Shown: piece after piece, positions 24,950-36,317 of the stretch
Layout: the number at the start of each line of letters is the position of its first letter
Numbering within the stretch: the stretch's first letter is position 1
Assembly (NCBI GenBank): GCA_026545765.1
Contig: CM048841.1
Span: 97,049,352-97,113,351, forward strand
Origin: Plantago major
Lineage: Eukaryota > Streptophyta > Magnoliopsida > Lamiales > Plantaginaceae
Length of the DNA: 64,000 nucleotides
Reading direction: 5' to 3'
The notes under the pieces: model-generated
What the model was told of the DNA's origin: nothing
The model's database searches: none
Seen by the model: the letters and a program-made list of their open reading frames with translations, nothing else
Translations under genes and position numbers: made by a program

Positions 24950-25490
24950 CGTGACTGGTGAACGGAGGGAGGGAGATCAAGCTCCAACAGTGGCGGATCT
25001 CGTGGCTGGTGAACGGAGGGAGTGCGAATCTCGTGGTGGTGGAGCGGTGGTGGCAGTGTTGATGGTGGAAGCGGAGTGGTGGAAGCAGATCTTGGACGGA
25101 GGGAGGCGTGGTGGTGGATCTCGGACTTGGTGGTGGATCTGCTCGGAGAAGATGGCGTGGGCTAGTGCAGTGGATGGGAGGCGTTGGAGGATGGTGGTGG
25201 ATCTGGTGGTGGTGTGTGGCGTCGTGGTAGGTGGAGGGAGGTCGGAGATGGAGCGTACGGTGGCGGATGGGTGGCGGATCTGGTGGTGGGTGCGGATCCA
25301 GTGGTGGGTGGAGGATGGTGGTTGATCCGGTGGTGGTGTGTGGCGGATGGGTGGTGGATCTGGACGGGGGTGGCTTGAGTGGTGGTGGTGTGGATGTGGG
25401 TGGGTGGTGAACGGTGGTGGGGCGGTGGAGGCAGTGGCTGGAGTGGTGGTGCGGTGGAGGCCGGTGGTGGTGGTGGGAGGTGAAGATTGG
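24950..25490. repeat. GTGG-rich low-complexity tract (G-quadruplex-prone plus strand)
   Basis: About 540 bp dominated by GGTGGTGG, GGATCTGG and GGAGGG, the only strongly GC-skewed DNA in the window. It contains imperfect repeats of CTGGTGAACGGAGGGAG near 24952 and 25006. Open frames here on both strands (His/Pro-rich on minus, Gly/Val/Trp-rich on plus) follow from composition and are not accepted as genes. It is next to the right end of the MULE-type element. Confidence 0.75.
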
Positions 25491-25667
25491 AGAGAATAGA
25501 GAGAGGGAGAATAAAGATAATGTGATGGAACTTTGAGTTATGGAAGGAAGAAGGTGGGTATATACTTGGGGCATTCTGGTCATTTCACGTGCAAATTCTG
25601 AGGGTAAAGTTGTGAGGTCTCTAAGTGAATTGTTGATTGGTGAAGGGTATCGGCCCTTCACCCTCCC

Positions 25668-28600
25668 TAAAATTTACTATGCAGGTGGACCTAATTGTGA
25701 AAGATCTAAACCCCTGCGAGGGATGACGAATTAAACCAATCCTATCAAACCCATTCCAATATTCTAACACGTCACGAGTAGGTCGTGATTAGTCGACTAT
25801 ACACGTAGAATCATAAGAGACATCTTTGGGTATGCCAGAATTAGCATCGACTACCCATCATCAACTTGGGCTTGCTTCCGATACCATAATGAAATTCAAT
25901 CTCATCTAAAAACTCGAAATTATAAAGAGATGAACTAGTCCATTAATATTAATTTATTTAACACTCCCCCTCACTCGAACTTATATATATGTGTTGAATT
26001 AATCCACTCATTAATTCTCACATGTGGCCTTGTTTCGACCTCTTTCGGGGTGGAGATGTCGACGGTGGAATTTGATCCCTGAACTTTGTTTAGGAGTACC
26101 TTATCTCAGAGGCATCCACGAATTGAGCACAAAACAAGCATTGGTAGGAATGGGCGATAACATCAAATTATTGCATAGCCGGAGTTTACGACTAATTTTA
26201 TAGATGGTGTGGTTAGGACTTTGGAACGATATAAATTGAAGTCGTAAAAGATATACGAAACTTGTGAACTTGGTCAAAATAAGTATTTTTGGGTAATAAG
26301 TTATGTAACTCTAGAGACTAGAATTAATCTGAATTACATGCCTGGCTGCCGGACGAGGAACATTCTTTTACCGTACACATTACTGGCCATGAATGATGCA
26401 AGTAATATGAACTATAAATCATATAGGAGTACATAATAAACACCCTTTAAACTTAAAAAATCAAGTTCATTACTTCACTAAAAGGCAATTACTTACTCCC
26501 ACTAACATAATGGTCCTAAAAAACAAAGTATAGATGTAATATTTCAATACCACAAACATTCTTTGACGCCACCATTAATGATATTTGATTCATTGAGAAC
26601 AAAATCTGCGATAGGCGCCACATACCTTTTATAGAACTTGTCCACTTTTATATTTGACACAAGAGTATTACTATAACTCCATTCATTACATGGGGGTTAA
26701 TTACTTAATAATTTTATCAAATTAGTTAGCTTGATTGGTCCTTTCCCAAAAGAATATTGTATATAAATTATATAAACCGTGTCCTAAAATGATAAAGAAT
26801 CGAAAGTGACGGAATGTCTAAAATGACAAAAATCGAGAGCTCGAACCAACGAAGGGGTTACATATTTCATTCAACTTGCATGTGTGAAACTAAGAAAAAA
26901 CAATGTCAACTCTCAAAATCCTAATAACTCCAAATCCCGTGATTAATTCTCTTCCATTTTTTGATTTCATTCCAGTCTTACCCACATGGATTAAGCAAAA
27001 ATGGATCTTTATTTTCCAAAACAATTTAAAAAATCATCACAATTTTCACCTATAAAACCCCACCTCACTACACACTCTCATCACACAACACTAAAGCCAA
27101 ACGCATTGCAAGTATTCTACAACTAAGTTCTTCTAAGACACAATGGCTTCAAGAGCTGCCCTTTTCATCCTCTTCAACATTCTCTTCTTCACCGCGGTGT
27201 CCGCAACCTCGACCCCGTGCCCCCCTCCACCAAAACCGAAGCCCGCTTGCCCACCCCCACCACACAAGGCCCCGAGTCCGAGTGGTGGACACGGAGGAAA
27301 AACGCCTTCCAAGGCGACATGCCCCAAGGACACCCTAAAGTTGGGAGTGTGTGCCAATTTGCTCAATGACTTGGTGAGCATAGTTGTTCGGACACCACCA
27401 AAGACCCCTTGCTGCTCCCTTCTCGGCGGCTTGGCCGATCTCGAGGCAGCCGTCTGCCTTTGCACTGCCATCAAGGCCAATGTGTTGGGTATCAACCTCA
27501 ATGTGCCAGTCTCACTAAGCTTGCTCTTGAACTATTGTGGCAAGAAAGTTCCCTCTGGATTCCAATGCGCATAATTCATTTACCATGCATGTCTAAATTA
27601 TCATGGCTAAACAGTACTTCAAATTTGGGTGTTTGATTTATGTTGTAAGTACGTGAGTTTTTTATTTAAATTTCGTGCATGTTGCTTTTGTAAGTTTCAC
27701 TTTCGGACATTGATGTATGGTGATATCAAATCAACTAATTGACATATGTATTTGGCCGATCAACTTTTATGGATTAATAAGACTGTTACTTAATTTCGTG
27801 CCATTTTATACACTTGCTAGTTGCAATAGTATTTACTAGTACTCAGAATTTTTTTTTAAAACCCATATGCATGTGTGCCAACCATTTGAACGAAATTTTC
27901 AACCCAAGAGGTGCAACCGTAACATCCATAGAGTCTAACAAATTCATTTTAACTTGATCATAGTACTTAAAAAGCCGGTGGTTATCAACCACCAGTAAAA
28001 TTTGAAACGGTGACACCCGCTTCGCAATTATATATGCACCTGATTATTGAAAAAACTAATATAAATATAATAAGATTCCACAACAATATCTAGACAAGCT
28101 TCAAAACAACGATATGACAAATTAGATAATATTCCCTCATTTCTGGAGAAATTTATACAATAGGGTTTGATGCGTAGTTTTAGATGAAAAGTTAAAGTAA
28201 TGATAAAAGATTTAAAAAAAAGAAAGTGAAAGATGTGTAATTTGTATGGAAACTTGAATTTGTTTATTGTTATGTGTGTGGTAGATTCATTTCATTCGTA
28301 ATATATGAAGTTTTATGGGACGGCTAATATGATAAATGTATGAAATTTTTGTGAAAGGGACGTTATTCTAAATAAAAGGCTTTTTCATTTATGTGTGTGA
28401 GAAATTTAATTATGTGAATGGAAACATTGATTCCTTTGTATTGAATACTCATCATATGCACGGTGCACCAACGATTATTGGTTCAGGTGGTAAGGGGCTT
28501 GAGTTCACTTAAACAAGGTCTCGAGTTTGAGCCTTATGGATGTAAAAGACGCTGCTGGTAAAGCCGCCTCCCTAAAAAGAAAAAATGATCATATGCCGGT

Positions 28601-28770
28601 ATGTGCGTGACAGCCTCATTTGACACAAAGTATGAGTGCATTTGATGGTTATTTCATGAGGTTGTCACGTATTGCGTACCATTATTCCCTAAAAAGTCTT
28701 TTTCTACGGTGAAATAGTTATCCGAATTATATATAGTTTGTAAGATCATCCCACAAGTAACATTTATTGT
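25668..28770 (+). repeat. HyPRP tandem unit B
   Basis: Second copy of the segmental repeat. It starts at the junction sequence AGGTGGACCTAATTGTGAAAG (about 25683), which recurs at the start of unit C (about 28773). It carries the full left flank, the promoter block, gene 2 and the 3' flank. Both the hAT and the MULE-type insertion of unit A are absent. Confidence 0.88.
27143..27574 (+). CDS. Hybrid proline-rich protein (14-kDa DC2.15-like), copy 2
   Basis: Secreted HyPRP, 143 residues, no intron. It has the same architecture as copy 1: signal peptide 1-21, proline-rich spacer, eight-cysteine domain 60-142 with all cysteines kept. Differences from copy 1 include T43A in the spacer and G83R just before the TPPKTPCC motif. 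The arginine is unique among the four copies and sits in a normally conserved loop, so it is worth checking for an effect. A TATA box at 27051 and the conserved upstream block at 26925 suggest expression like copy 1. Confidence 0.93.
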   Translation: MASRAALFILFNILFFTAVSATSTPCPPPPKPKPACPPPPHKAPSPSGGHGGKTPSKATCPKDTLKLGVCANLLNDLVSIVVRTPPKTPCCSLLGGLADLEAAVCLCTAIKANVLGINLNVPVSLSLLLNYCGKKVPSGFQCA

Positions 28771-31000
28771 GTAGGTGGACCTAATTGTGAAAGACCTAAA
28801 CCCAGCGAGGGATGACGAGTTAAACCAATCCTATCAACCCATTCCAATATTCTAACATGGCACGAGTAGGTCGTGATTAGTCGACTATACATGTGGAATC
28901 ATAAGAGACACCTTTGGGCAAGCCATAATTAGCATTGACTACCCATCATCAATTTGGGCTTGCTTCCGATACCATAATAGAATTCAATCTCATTTAAAAG
29001 CTCGAAATTATAAAGAGGTGAACTAGTCCATTAATATTAATTTATCTAACACTACCCCTCACTTGAACTTATATATAGGTGCTGAATTGATCCACTCATT
29101 AATTTATCTAAAACCCCTCACACGTGGCCTCGTTTCGACATTTTTCGGGAGGTCCAACGAGTGGATAATTAAGATATGTGGAGATGTCGATGGTGAAATT
29201 CGATTCATGAACTTTGTCCGGCAGTACCTTATCTCAGAGGCATCCACGAATTGAGCACATAACAAGCATTGGTAGTAATAGGCCATAGCAGCAAATTATT
29301 ACATCGCCGAGTTTATGACTAATTTTATAGACAGTGTGGTTAGGACTTTGGAACGATATAAATTTAAGTTGTAAAGTATATGAGAAACTTGTGAACCTGG
29401 TCGAAATAAGTATTTTTGGGTTATAACTAAGATCTAGAGACGAGAACTAATCTGAATTACATGCCTGGCTGCTGGACGAGGAACATTCTTTTACCATACA
29501 CATTACTGGCCATGACTGATGCAAGTAATATGAATTATAAATCATATAGGAGTACATAATAAACACCCTTTAAACTTAAAAAATCAAGTTCATTACTTCA
29601 CTAAAAGGCAATTACTTACTCCCACTAATATAACGGTCCTAAAAAACAAAGTATAGATAGATGTTATATTTCAATACCACAGACATTCTTTGACGCCACC
29701 GTTACTGATATTTGATTCATTAAGGACAAAACCTGCCATAGGCACAATATCCGTTTTATATAACTTGTCCATTTTTTCCTTTGATACACAAAATAAAAAA
29801 AGTATTACTATAACTCTATTTGTTACATTACATGTGGGGTTACTTAATTTATAATTTTATCAAATTAATTAGCTTGACTGATCCTTTCCCAAAAGATTAT
29901 AAATTATATAATCCGTGTTCTAAAATGATAAATAAATTGAAAGTGAACAACTTTAACGAAATATCTAAAGTGATATTAGTGGAGACCTCGAACCGACTGA
30001 GGGGTTACATTTTTAATTCAACTTGCATGTGAAACTAAGAAAATAATTAAGTCAAGCTTCTAATTGACAACTCTCAAACTCCTAATAACTCCAAATCCCG
30101 TGATCAATTCTCTTCCATTTTTTGATTTCGTTCCAAATTTCCAATCTTACCCACATGGATTAAGAAAAAATAAATCTTTATTTTCCAAAACAATTAAAAA
30201 AATCATAACAATCTTCATCTATAAAACCCCAACTCAGTACACACTATCATCACACAACACTAAAGCCAAACACATTGCAAGTATTCTAGCTACAACTAGT
30301 CCTTCTAACACAAAATGGCTTCAAGAGCTGCCTTTTTCATCCTCTTCAACATTCTCTTCTTCACCGCAGTGTCGGCAACCTCGACCCCGTGTCCCCCTCC
30401 ACCAAAACCGAAGCCCGCTTGCCCACCCCCTCCACACAAGACCCCGAGTCCGAGTGGGGGACACGGAGGAAAAACGCCTTCCAAGGCGACATGCCCCAAA
30501 GACACTCTAAAGTTGGGAGTGTGTGCCAATTTGCTCAATGACTTGGTGAGCATAGTTGTTGGAACACCACCAAAGACCCCTTGCTGCTCCCTTCTCGGCG
30601 GCTTGGCCGATCTCGAGGCGGCCGTCTGCCTTTGCACTGCCATCAAGGCCAATGTGTTGGGCATCAACCTTAATGTGCCAGTCTCACTAAGCTTGCTCTT
30701 GAACTATTGTGGCAAGAAGGTTCCCTCTGGATTCCAATGCGCATAATTCAGTTACCATGTCTAAATTATCATGGCTAAATAGTATTTCAAATTTGGGTGT
30801 TTGATTTATGTTGTAAGTACGTGAGTTTTTTCAAATTTTATTGCATGTTGCTTTCTATATATTTCACTTTTGGACATTGATGTTTGGTGATGTCAAATTA
30901 ACTAATTGACACATGTAACTGTTCAATCAACTTTTATGGATTTATACCATTGCTACTTAATTTCAGAACACTTTTATATGCATACTTGCATTATTAGTAT
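28771..31000 (+). repeat. HyPRP tandem unit C
   Basis: Third copy of the repeat, from AGGTGGACC (about 28773) through the shared left flank, promoter block, gene 3 and a shorter 3' flank. Homology to the 3' flanks of units A and B fades near 31000. Beyond this point the sequence is unrelated. Confidence 0.85.
30315..30746 (+). CDS. Hybrid proline-rich protein (14-kDa DC2.15-like), copy 3
   Basis: Secreted HyPRP, 143 residues, intron-less, nearly identical to copy 1 (it has F7 where copy 1 has L7). Signal peptide 1-21, spacer rich in CPPPP and PSPSGGHGG, eight-cysteine domain with the standard C-C-CC-CXC-C-C order. The TATA box is at 30220 and the conserved promoter block at 30087. A glycine is present at residue 83, unlike copy 2. 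It appears intact and functional. Confidence 0.93.
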   Translation: MASRAAFFILFNILFFTAVSATSTPCPPPPKPKPACPPPPHKTPSPSGGHGGKTPSKATCPKDTLKLGVCANLLNDLVSIVVGTPPKTPCCSLLGGLADLEAAVCLCTAIKANVLGINLNVPVSLSLLLNYCGKKVPSGFQCA

Positions 31001-31237
31001 GCACCATATCGTAGAATTAATATAAATGACTCTAGATTCGACAACTATTTAGTATTTACAAGTTTGAACTTTTAAATGAAATAAAATTTTACCATGTATA
31101 ATCAGATTGACTCAGGCTTGAATTTAAATCTTCACGACAAACTCCACTTCATATTGAATTTTACTTGAATGACCATGAAGACCATATATGCATGGAATGG
31201 TTGGTCTTCCTTCGAAGCTATCCGCAAGAAGTAGGGT

Positions 31238-31830
31238 GTATTTCGAACCGAACGAACCGAACATTGACCTTAACGAACGTTTGTTCGTTAATATATGTCA
31301 TGTTCGTGTTCATGTTCGTCGAACATCTCAATACTTGTTTATGTTCAGTTCATTAAGGTTTCAACATGCTCACGAACAGTTCGCGAACTATTATAGGTTT
31401 TGTGTAGGTTAGGTTAGAAAATACTCCCTCCGTCCCAATTGAACTTCTTATTCCTTTAATGGAAAATATATCTCCTACTTTATTCAATCTCTCATACTTT
31501 ATTCACTATCTCTCCTACTTTATTCAACATCTTTCCTACTTTATTACCATATTTTATTCACTTTTATCTTAAAATCTGTGTCCGGACGGGTAAATGAATT
31601 TGGGACGGCGGGAGTATTATAACTTATGTAAACAATGTAATGATATATTAGGTTAGGAAATATTATACTCCATATATAAAATAATATAAAATTATTATAG
31701 ATATAATTTGTTCACGAACAGTTCGCGAACAACCGAACAATAAATTATATGTTCGTGTTCGTCTATTAACGAACATGTTCGTGAACTGTTCAGTTAGGTC
31801 AAACTCGAACACGAACTGAGGGTTGACTGA
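31238..31830. mobile_element. GTTCG-rich MITE-like region (possible hAT), with a Stowaway inside
   Basis: The region opens TAGGGTGTATTTCGAACCG. It holds many GTTCGTG, CGAACA and GTTCGCGAAC motifs in both orientations at its two ends, as in subterminal repeats of hAT MITEs. GTTCACGAACAGTTCGCGAAC-like blocks occur at about 31370 and 31710. I could not define a matching right terminus or target duplication, so the class is inferred. Confidence 0.4.
31424..31614. mobile_element. Stowaway-type MITE
   Basis: The ends are CTCCCTCCGTCCC (left) and GGGACGGCGGGAG (right), inverted, with TA on both sides. About 190 bp long, with the TACTTTATTCA repeats common to this plant Tc1/mariner-derived family. 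Lies inside the GTTCG-rich region. Confidence 0.85.
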
Positions 31831-31927
31831 AATTTTTCTTGAAATCTTCACAAACGTTCCCGCGAGAAGTACAAGACTAGGTTAGTAGTTATAGGCTATA
31901 AGCACATTAAAAAAAAACTTAGCAAAA

Positions 31928-32098
31928 ATGAGCTCTTCACTATTCGACATGGACTCGACCACACCAAGGCAAACTCCATCAAATGTCACGGCTATCACTG
32001 TATTGTGTGGCCATCTGCACATCAAATGGATGTTCGCTCCTGGACAAGATGAAAGTGAGTACTATGATTTTGTCACAAGCTCCAAAATAATGATATGA
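31928..32098 (+). CDS. Unidentified 56-codon open frame
   Basis: Starts MSSSLFDMDSTTPRQTPSNV and ends SSKIMI. The composition looks more protein-like than the surrounding DNA, but no homologue is recognised. There is no evident promoter or splice structure, so it may be a gene relic or chance. Low confidence. Confidence 0.15.
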   Translation: MSSSLFDMDSTTPRQTPSNVTAITVLCGHLHIKWMFAPGQDESEYYDFVTSSKIMI

Positions 32099-32248
32099 AA
32101 AGGTACACAATACATTATTAACATATTGGTAAGAGACTTCTCCATTTATAAGTATGATAAATGTAATTATGTGAATAGGGACATTATTTTGATTCCTCTG
32201 TACTGATATGTACGTACGTACATACATACATAACATGCTCATTACGAT

Positions 32249-33248
32249 TGTGGCAACTAAAGTTGCTCAAATGATGATTTTATTGATGTAATGAAAGCGG
32301 ATACAATTCTCTAGTCTAATCCTCTGATTTTAGTCTTCTAAAGTGGTGAACTTGGATCTTTAAATTCTTCGTTTAGAATTTATGACTTCAAAGTCGGGCA
32401 AACGTCGATACGAGGACTTCTTGGCTTGATTTCGGATCGAATTATGAACTTGGGAGTGTTTAAAGTGAGCGGTGACGAACTTCTAGTCTCCACGAAGAAC
32501 GCTTCTAGATCGTCACAGGATTTAGCCTTTGATCTTCTTTAGAGGAAGTTTGGCCGACTGGAAACGTTTCTCCAATGGCTTTTGAGCTTGATCTTGGATC
32601 TAACGCAGCTTTTGGCGAAGAACTTCAAGAAGGTTGATCGGGCTTTGGCTGAGCTTTTGGATTTGATCTTACTTTGGTAGCGGTTGATCTTCCAATAACG
32701 TTTTTCGAGTGCGCAAGGGTTTCTTCTTGGATCAAACGGCGACTTCTCTTAGATTCCGGATGAACTTCTTGAGTGCTTGCTCGAACTTCAAGATGGATCT
32801 TGAGAGAAGGATGAGAGGATGTGCTCTGACTCTGGAACTTGTGATCTTGTTGTGGAGCTTCTGGAGTCTCTTCTCTTTTTTGTGTGTTGGAAATGAATGA
32901 GGGTGCTCTTCTATTTATAATGTTTAGAAGAGAATCTTTTCCATATATGTAGAAGGCCCGCTCACATATAGCCCAGTCCATTCATTCATATATAGCCCGT
33001 GTGATGTATAGCCCAGTCCATCATATGACGACCCAAGTTATTCACATGTAGCCCAATTTACATAATTTACTTCCATGTTGGCCCATGTGATATAATTATA
33101 TTTAAATTTATATATTAGAAAATGATCTAGCAATTTTATTTTAGAATTTAATTTAGTGAAATTCCAAAAATGCTAGAAAATTGTATTTTATTTTCAAATA
33201 TATATTTTTAAATGTTACTTTATTGTATACGAATTTCGTTCGTCTACA
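32249..33248 (-). repeat. LTR of the gag-only retrotransposon (3' LTR in element sense)
   Basis: 1000 bp, homologous along its length to 36318-37329. On the plus strand it begins TGTGGCAACTAAAG and ends TTCGTCTACA. The short open frames inside are shared by both LTRs and reflect the repeat. Confidence 0.9.
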
Positions 33249-34340
33249 AATGCTCCCTCACAACTTATTTGTGTATAGTCTAAGAGATTTGACTTGAACG
33301 GACAAGTAGCGACGTTTATAATGGCTTGGATTTTTATAACTTGGTTATTCCATAATCATCTTGGTTTAATTAATTACTTTTAGGCAAAGTAATTTGGACT
33401 TGTTTTAAATGGTAAAACCAATCTTCGTACTAACCCATCTTCTCCAGCAAACAAATCTGCAGCTTTTCAACTTCTAAATAAGCAATACTCAATTCTGATC
33501 AGGATAAGAATTTTATTGAACTAGAATTCGACCTTGATTCTAATTCAAACTCTTTCAAATCTTTAACTTCGATCAAGACTCAAACTCTTTTCTCACCACT
33601 ATATAAGGACCTGGACTCGTTCATTCAACTCACGCATATTCAATGAGAGCGAGCAAGGGTGAGGAATCAAGAACAGCAGAAACCAACAAACAGAGACGAA
33701 TTCACAAGGGCCTACCTTTTCCGATTCAACTCTGGTGAGTGCCAATCTTCGATCAGATTCTTATCGCCAATCACCAGTGGTCAAATTGTATTTTGCCTTC
33801 CTGTTCCGTCGCCAATTTCATTCGGCCAGAGGTGGAGGAGCCAGAGAGGGTCAAGTCGTGTGGTCTGGAAGAGGCGCGTTGTGATGGAGAAGTTGCCTTG
33901 GTGGACTGTAGATGAGGCACGCCTGGTTATGGTGAGGAGGTAGAGGCAAAGGAGGAGGAGCAGCGGGCGGCGCATGGTGGAACGGAGCCAGACAGCGGCG
34001 TGAAGGAGGAGCAGAGGCGCTGGAGAGAAGCAGGGGGCCGGAGTGAGCAGCGTGAAGAAGGAGGAGCAGAGTCGCTGGAGAGAAGCAGGCAGCGGCGATG
34101 GAGAGAGAAGGCGGACACGCGGCGGGCTGGACGTGGGTGGAGGCGGTACTACGTCGCCTTAGGGACGGCTTCGAGGTACTCTGGACTGGCGACAGGTCTG
34201 GTGATCTCCCAGGGCTTATTGGGGATTTTTTTTCTTCTCTCGTTTCTCTCTCCTTTTTATTCTTTATCCGACAACCGATCATCCTGGACTTTGAAGCACA
34301 ACTTGGGCATATTGATCAACCCGGAACTTGAAGTTTAGCT
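33249..34340 (-). other. Interior of the gag-only element, non-gag part
   Basis: Contains no recognised pol domain. The part at 33830-34160 is rich in GGAGGAGCAG and GCAGCGGCG-type tracts, and encodes low-complexity frames on both strands. The sequence GAGGGAGCATT next to the LTR (minus sense) could serve as a polypurine tract. Possibly a captured or degenerate segment; the source is not recognised. Confidence 0.45.
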
Positions 34341-34579
34341 TGTACATACCGATCAACCTTGATTTGGAAGCGTAGCTTGGACATATTGATCAACCTGGAG
34401 ATTCGCTCAACCACGATGAGTCAATGAAGGTTCCACAAGTAGCCGCTTTGATTTATTCATCCGTTTCGCCTGGACAAACTAGCCGCTTTCACATATTTTG
34501 ACTGAACTTAGAAATTTCTAAGCTGCCTACGTACCTCCATAAGAAAAGATCAAGTCAAAACGTAGTTCAAACACTTGGA

Positions 34580-35140
34580 AAGGGGGTGCCGTGCACAGTT
34601 TATACTCATGCGTGCCAGGAGTATCTATTACTTAGCCACCTTAGACGAGGTGAGGCGAGTTAACAGTTTAGCCACGTGTCATGCCATTGGTGGTCACCGT
34701 ACGCAGTTTATGCTCATGCGGGTCAGGAGCATACTTGATTTGGTCTTCAGACTTGAATCTGTAATAGTTTATGCCCGTGCTAAGGAGCCGCTAATAGTTT
34801 ATGATCCTATCGAGGAGCGCACTTGATTTGGACTTGGATTTGATTTCATGAACAATTTATGCTCGTGTCAAGGAGCTGCTAACAGTTTATGCTCGTATCG
34901 AGGAGCGTACTTGATTTTGATTTGGATTTGATTTCATTAACAATTTATGCTCGTGTCAAGGAGCTGCTAACAGTTTATGCTCGTATCGAGGAGCGTACTT
35001 GATTTGGATATGGATTTGATTTTATAAACAGTTTATGCTCGTGTTAAGGAGTTTTGAGATAGTTTATGCTCATATCAAGGAGTGGCACTTGAGAAGATTT
35101 AATTTGAGGGCCTTAGATAGTTTAAGCTCATATCCAGGAG
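34580..35140. repeat. Degenerate tandem repeats within the gag-only element
   Basis: Repeats of AGTTTATGCTCGTATCGAGGAGCG and CTTGATTTGGATTTGATTT. Two adjacent units at about 34845-35040 are nearly identical with a period of about 105 bp; more diverged units lie on both sides. Located just downstream of gag in element sense. Confidence 0.75.
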
Positions 35141-36042
35141 CATACTTGCTGAGATAGAATAAGATGGCGCTACATCTTCATCGCTTTCCTCTTCATCATT
35201 GCTTTGGCTTTCGCTTTCCCTTTCACCACCTCTGTCGTCTTCATCTTTTGTTTTGGAGCAATCTCTATGTGCTTTGTTAGTACCCATTCTCATTTCAATG
35301 GTATGTGCACGAGTTGCAAGCTCTTCAAATGTTTTTGGCTTGATGCCTTGAAGGATGTAGGAAAGATTCCAGTTCATTCCTTGAGTGCACATTTAAGTGG
35401 CCGTGGTTTCGGATATTTGGTCCTTGCATCTGAGGTTCAGGTCCCTCCAACGATTTATGTAGTCAAGAACATGCTCCTCTTCAGTTTGATGTGTACTTGT
35501 GAGTTCGAATTACGTCAATTGGCCCTTCGGTCTGTAGAAGCGATCGAGGAATTGCATTTGCAGATGGTCCCAATTATCAATGGAGTTTGCCCCTAAGTCA
35601 CTGTACCAGTCGAAAGCATTATCTTTAAGTGATCGGACGAACTGCTTGACAAGTTGATCAACATGAGTTCCAGCACTGTTGCAAGTCACAATGAAGTGTG
35701 CAATGTGCTGCTTTGGATTGCCACTGCCATCAAATTGCTGAAACCTTGGAGGTTGATAGTCTTCTGGCATCTTTAGCACATTAATCCTGGGCGTATATGG
35801 CTTGACATAGCTCGAAGCCCAGATTTCTCGTCTAACTTCTCATTGATGGCTTGAATGATCAACTCCTTCACTTCGGTGGCGGGTAGCTTGACATCCGCAT
35901 GCTTTTGTGATCGTTCAGTTGCAGACTTGAAGCTTCTATGTTGTATTAAGAGAAGCTTCAGACATTCATCATATTCCTGACGTTTCTTCTCATCTGCATC
36001 AGTTGTCTCTACAATATCACCTTTGTTTAAAAGCATGTCCAA
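35099..36042 (-). pseudogene. Ty3-type retrotransposon gag, frame-broken
   Basis: Three minus-strand pieces read in order: 36042-35773 (basic/acidic N-terminal part), 35779-35510 and 35392-35099. The middle piece carries the Retrotrans_gag signature: PPRFQQFDGSGNPKQHIAHF, then NAFDWYSDL and MQFLDRFY. The last piece has [15 protein letters not shown], the usual region after the capsid domain. The pieces are in different frames, so the gene is disrupted. No zinc knuckle or protease follows. Confidence 0.8.
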
Positions 36043-36317
36043 CTTGGCATCTCAATCTTCACAGATTCTAATGAACCGCAACATGTTGCTTGACAAGTTC
36101 CCAATTTGCTCTTCCATCGAAGTTGTTCTAGCCATTATGGTACCTTCCTTGAGAACTTGCTCTTACGTGCTTTGCCTCAACTATGGATTACTTTGATTGA
36201 GCAGAATTGCTTGCCCCCCACTGCTAGTCGTTTTTTTTGCAGAAGAGATGATGATTTTCTTGCTCTTGAAGAGAAGAGATGAAAGGTAGAGAGGTCCCAC
36301 TAGGCGTGCAAAAAATC

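Larger units (their letters stand above)
21574..25667. mobile_element. Mutator-like (MULE-type) element, 4.1 kb, non-autonomous or decayed
   Basis: A 9-bp duplication TAAAATTTA flanks the element at 21565-21573 and 25668-25676. The ends start GGGA on both strands (GGGAAAAGTGG left; GGGAGGGTGAA on the right complement), with only weak further inverted similarity. The unit B/C junction at about 28756-28778 has the same flanks without the insert, so insertion is clear. A 9-bp duplication and GGG ends point to the Mutator superfamily. Inside are gene-like exon remnants, long arrays of TATGTTCTC/TATGATCTC repeats and a GTGGTG-rich tract. No intact transposase is seen. Confidence 0.8.

Noticed and set aside
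24930..25661. 243-codon His/Pro-rich frame on the minus strand
   Set aside because: It arises from GTGGTG repeats. There is no recognisable domain or upstream signal, and frames on the other strand are equally open.
32625..32981. Open frame of 118 codons and its equivalent at 36620-37063
   Set aside because: Both lie at the same place in the two LTRs and are non-conserved frames within the repeat.
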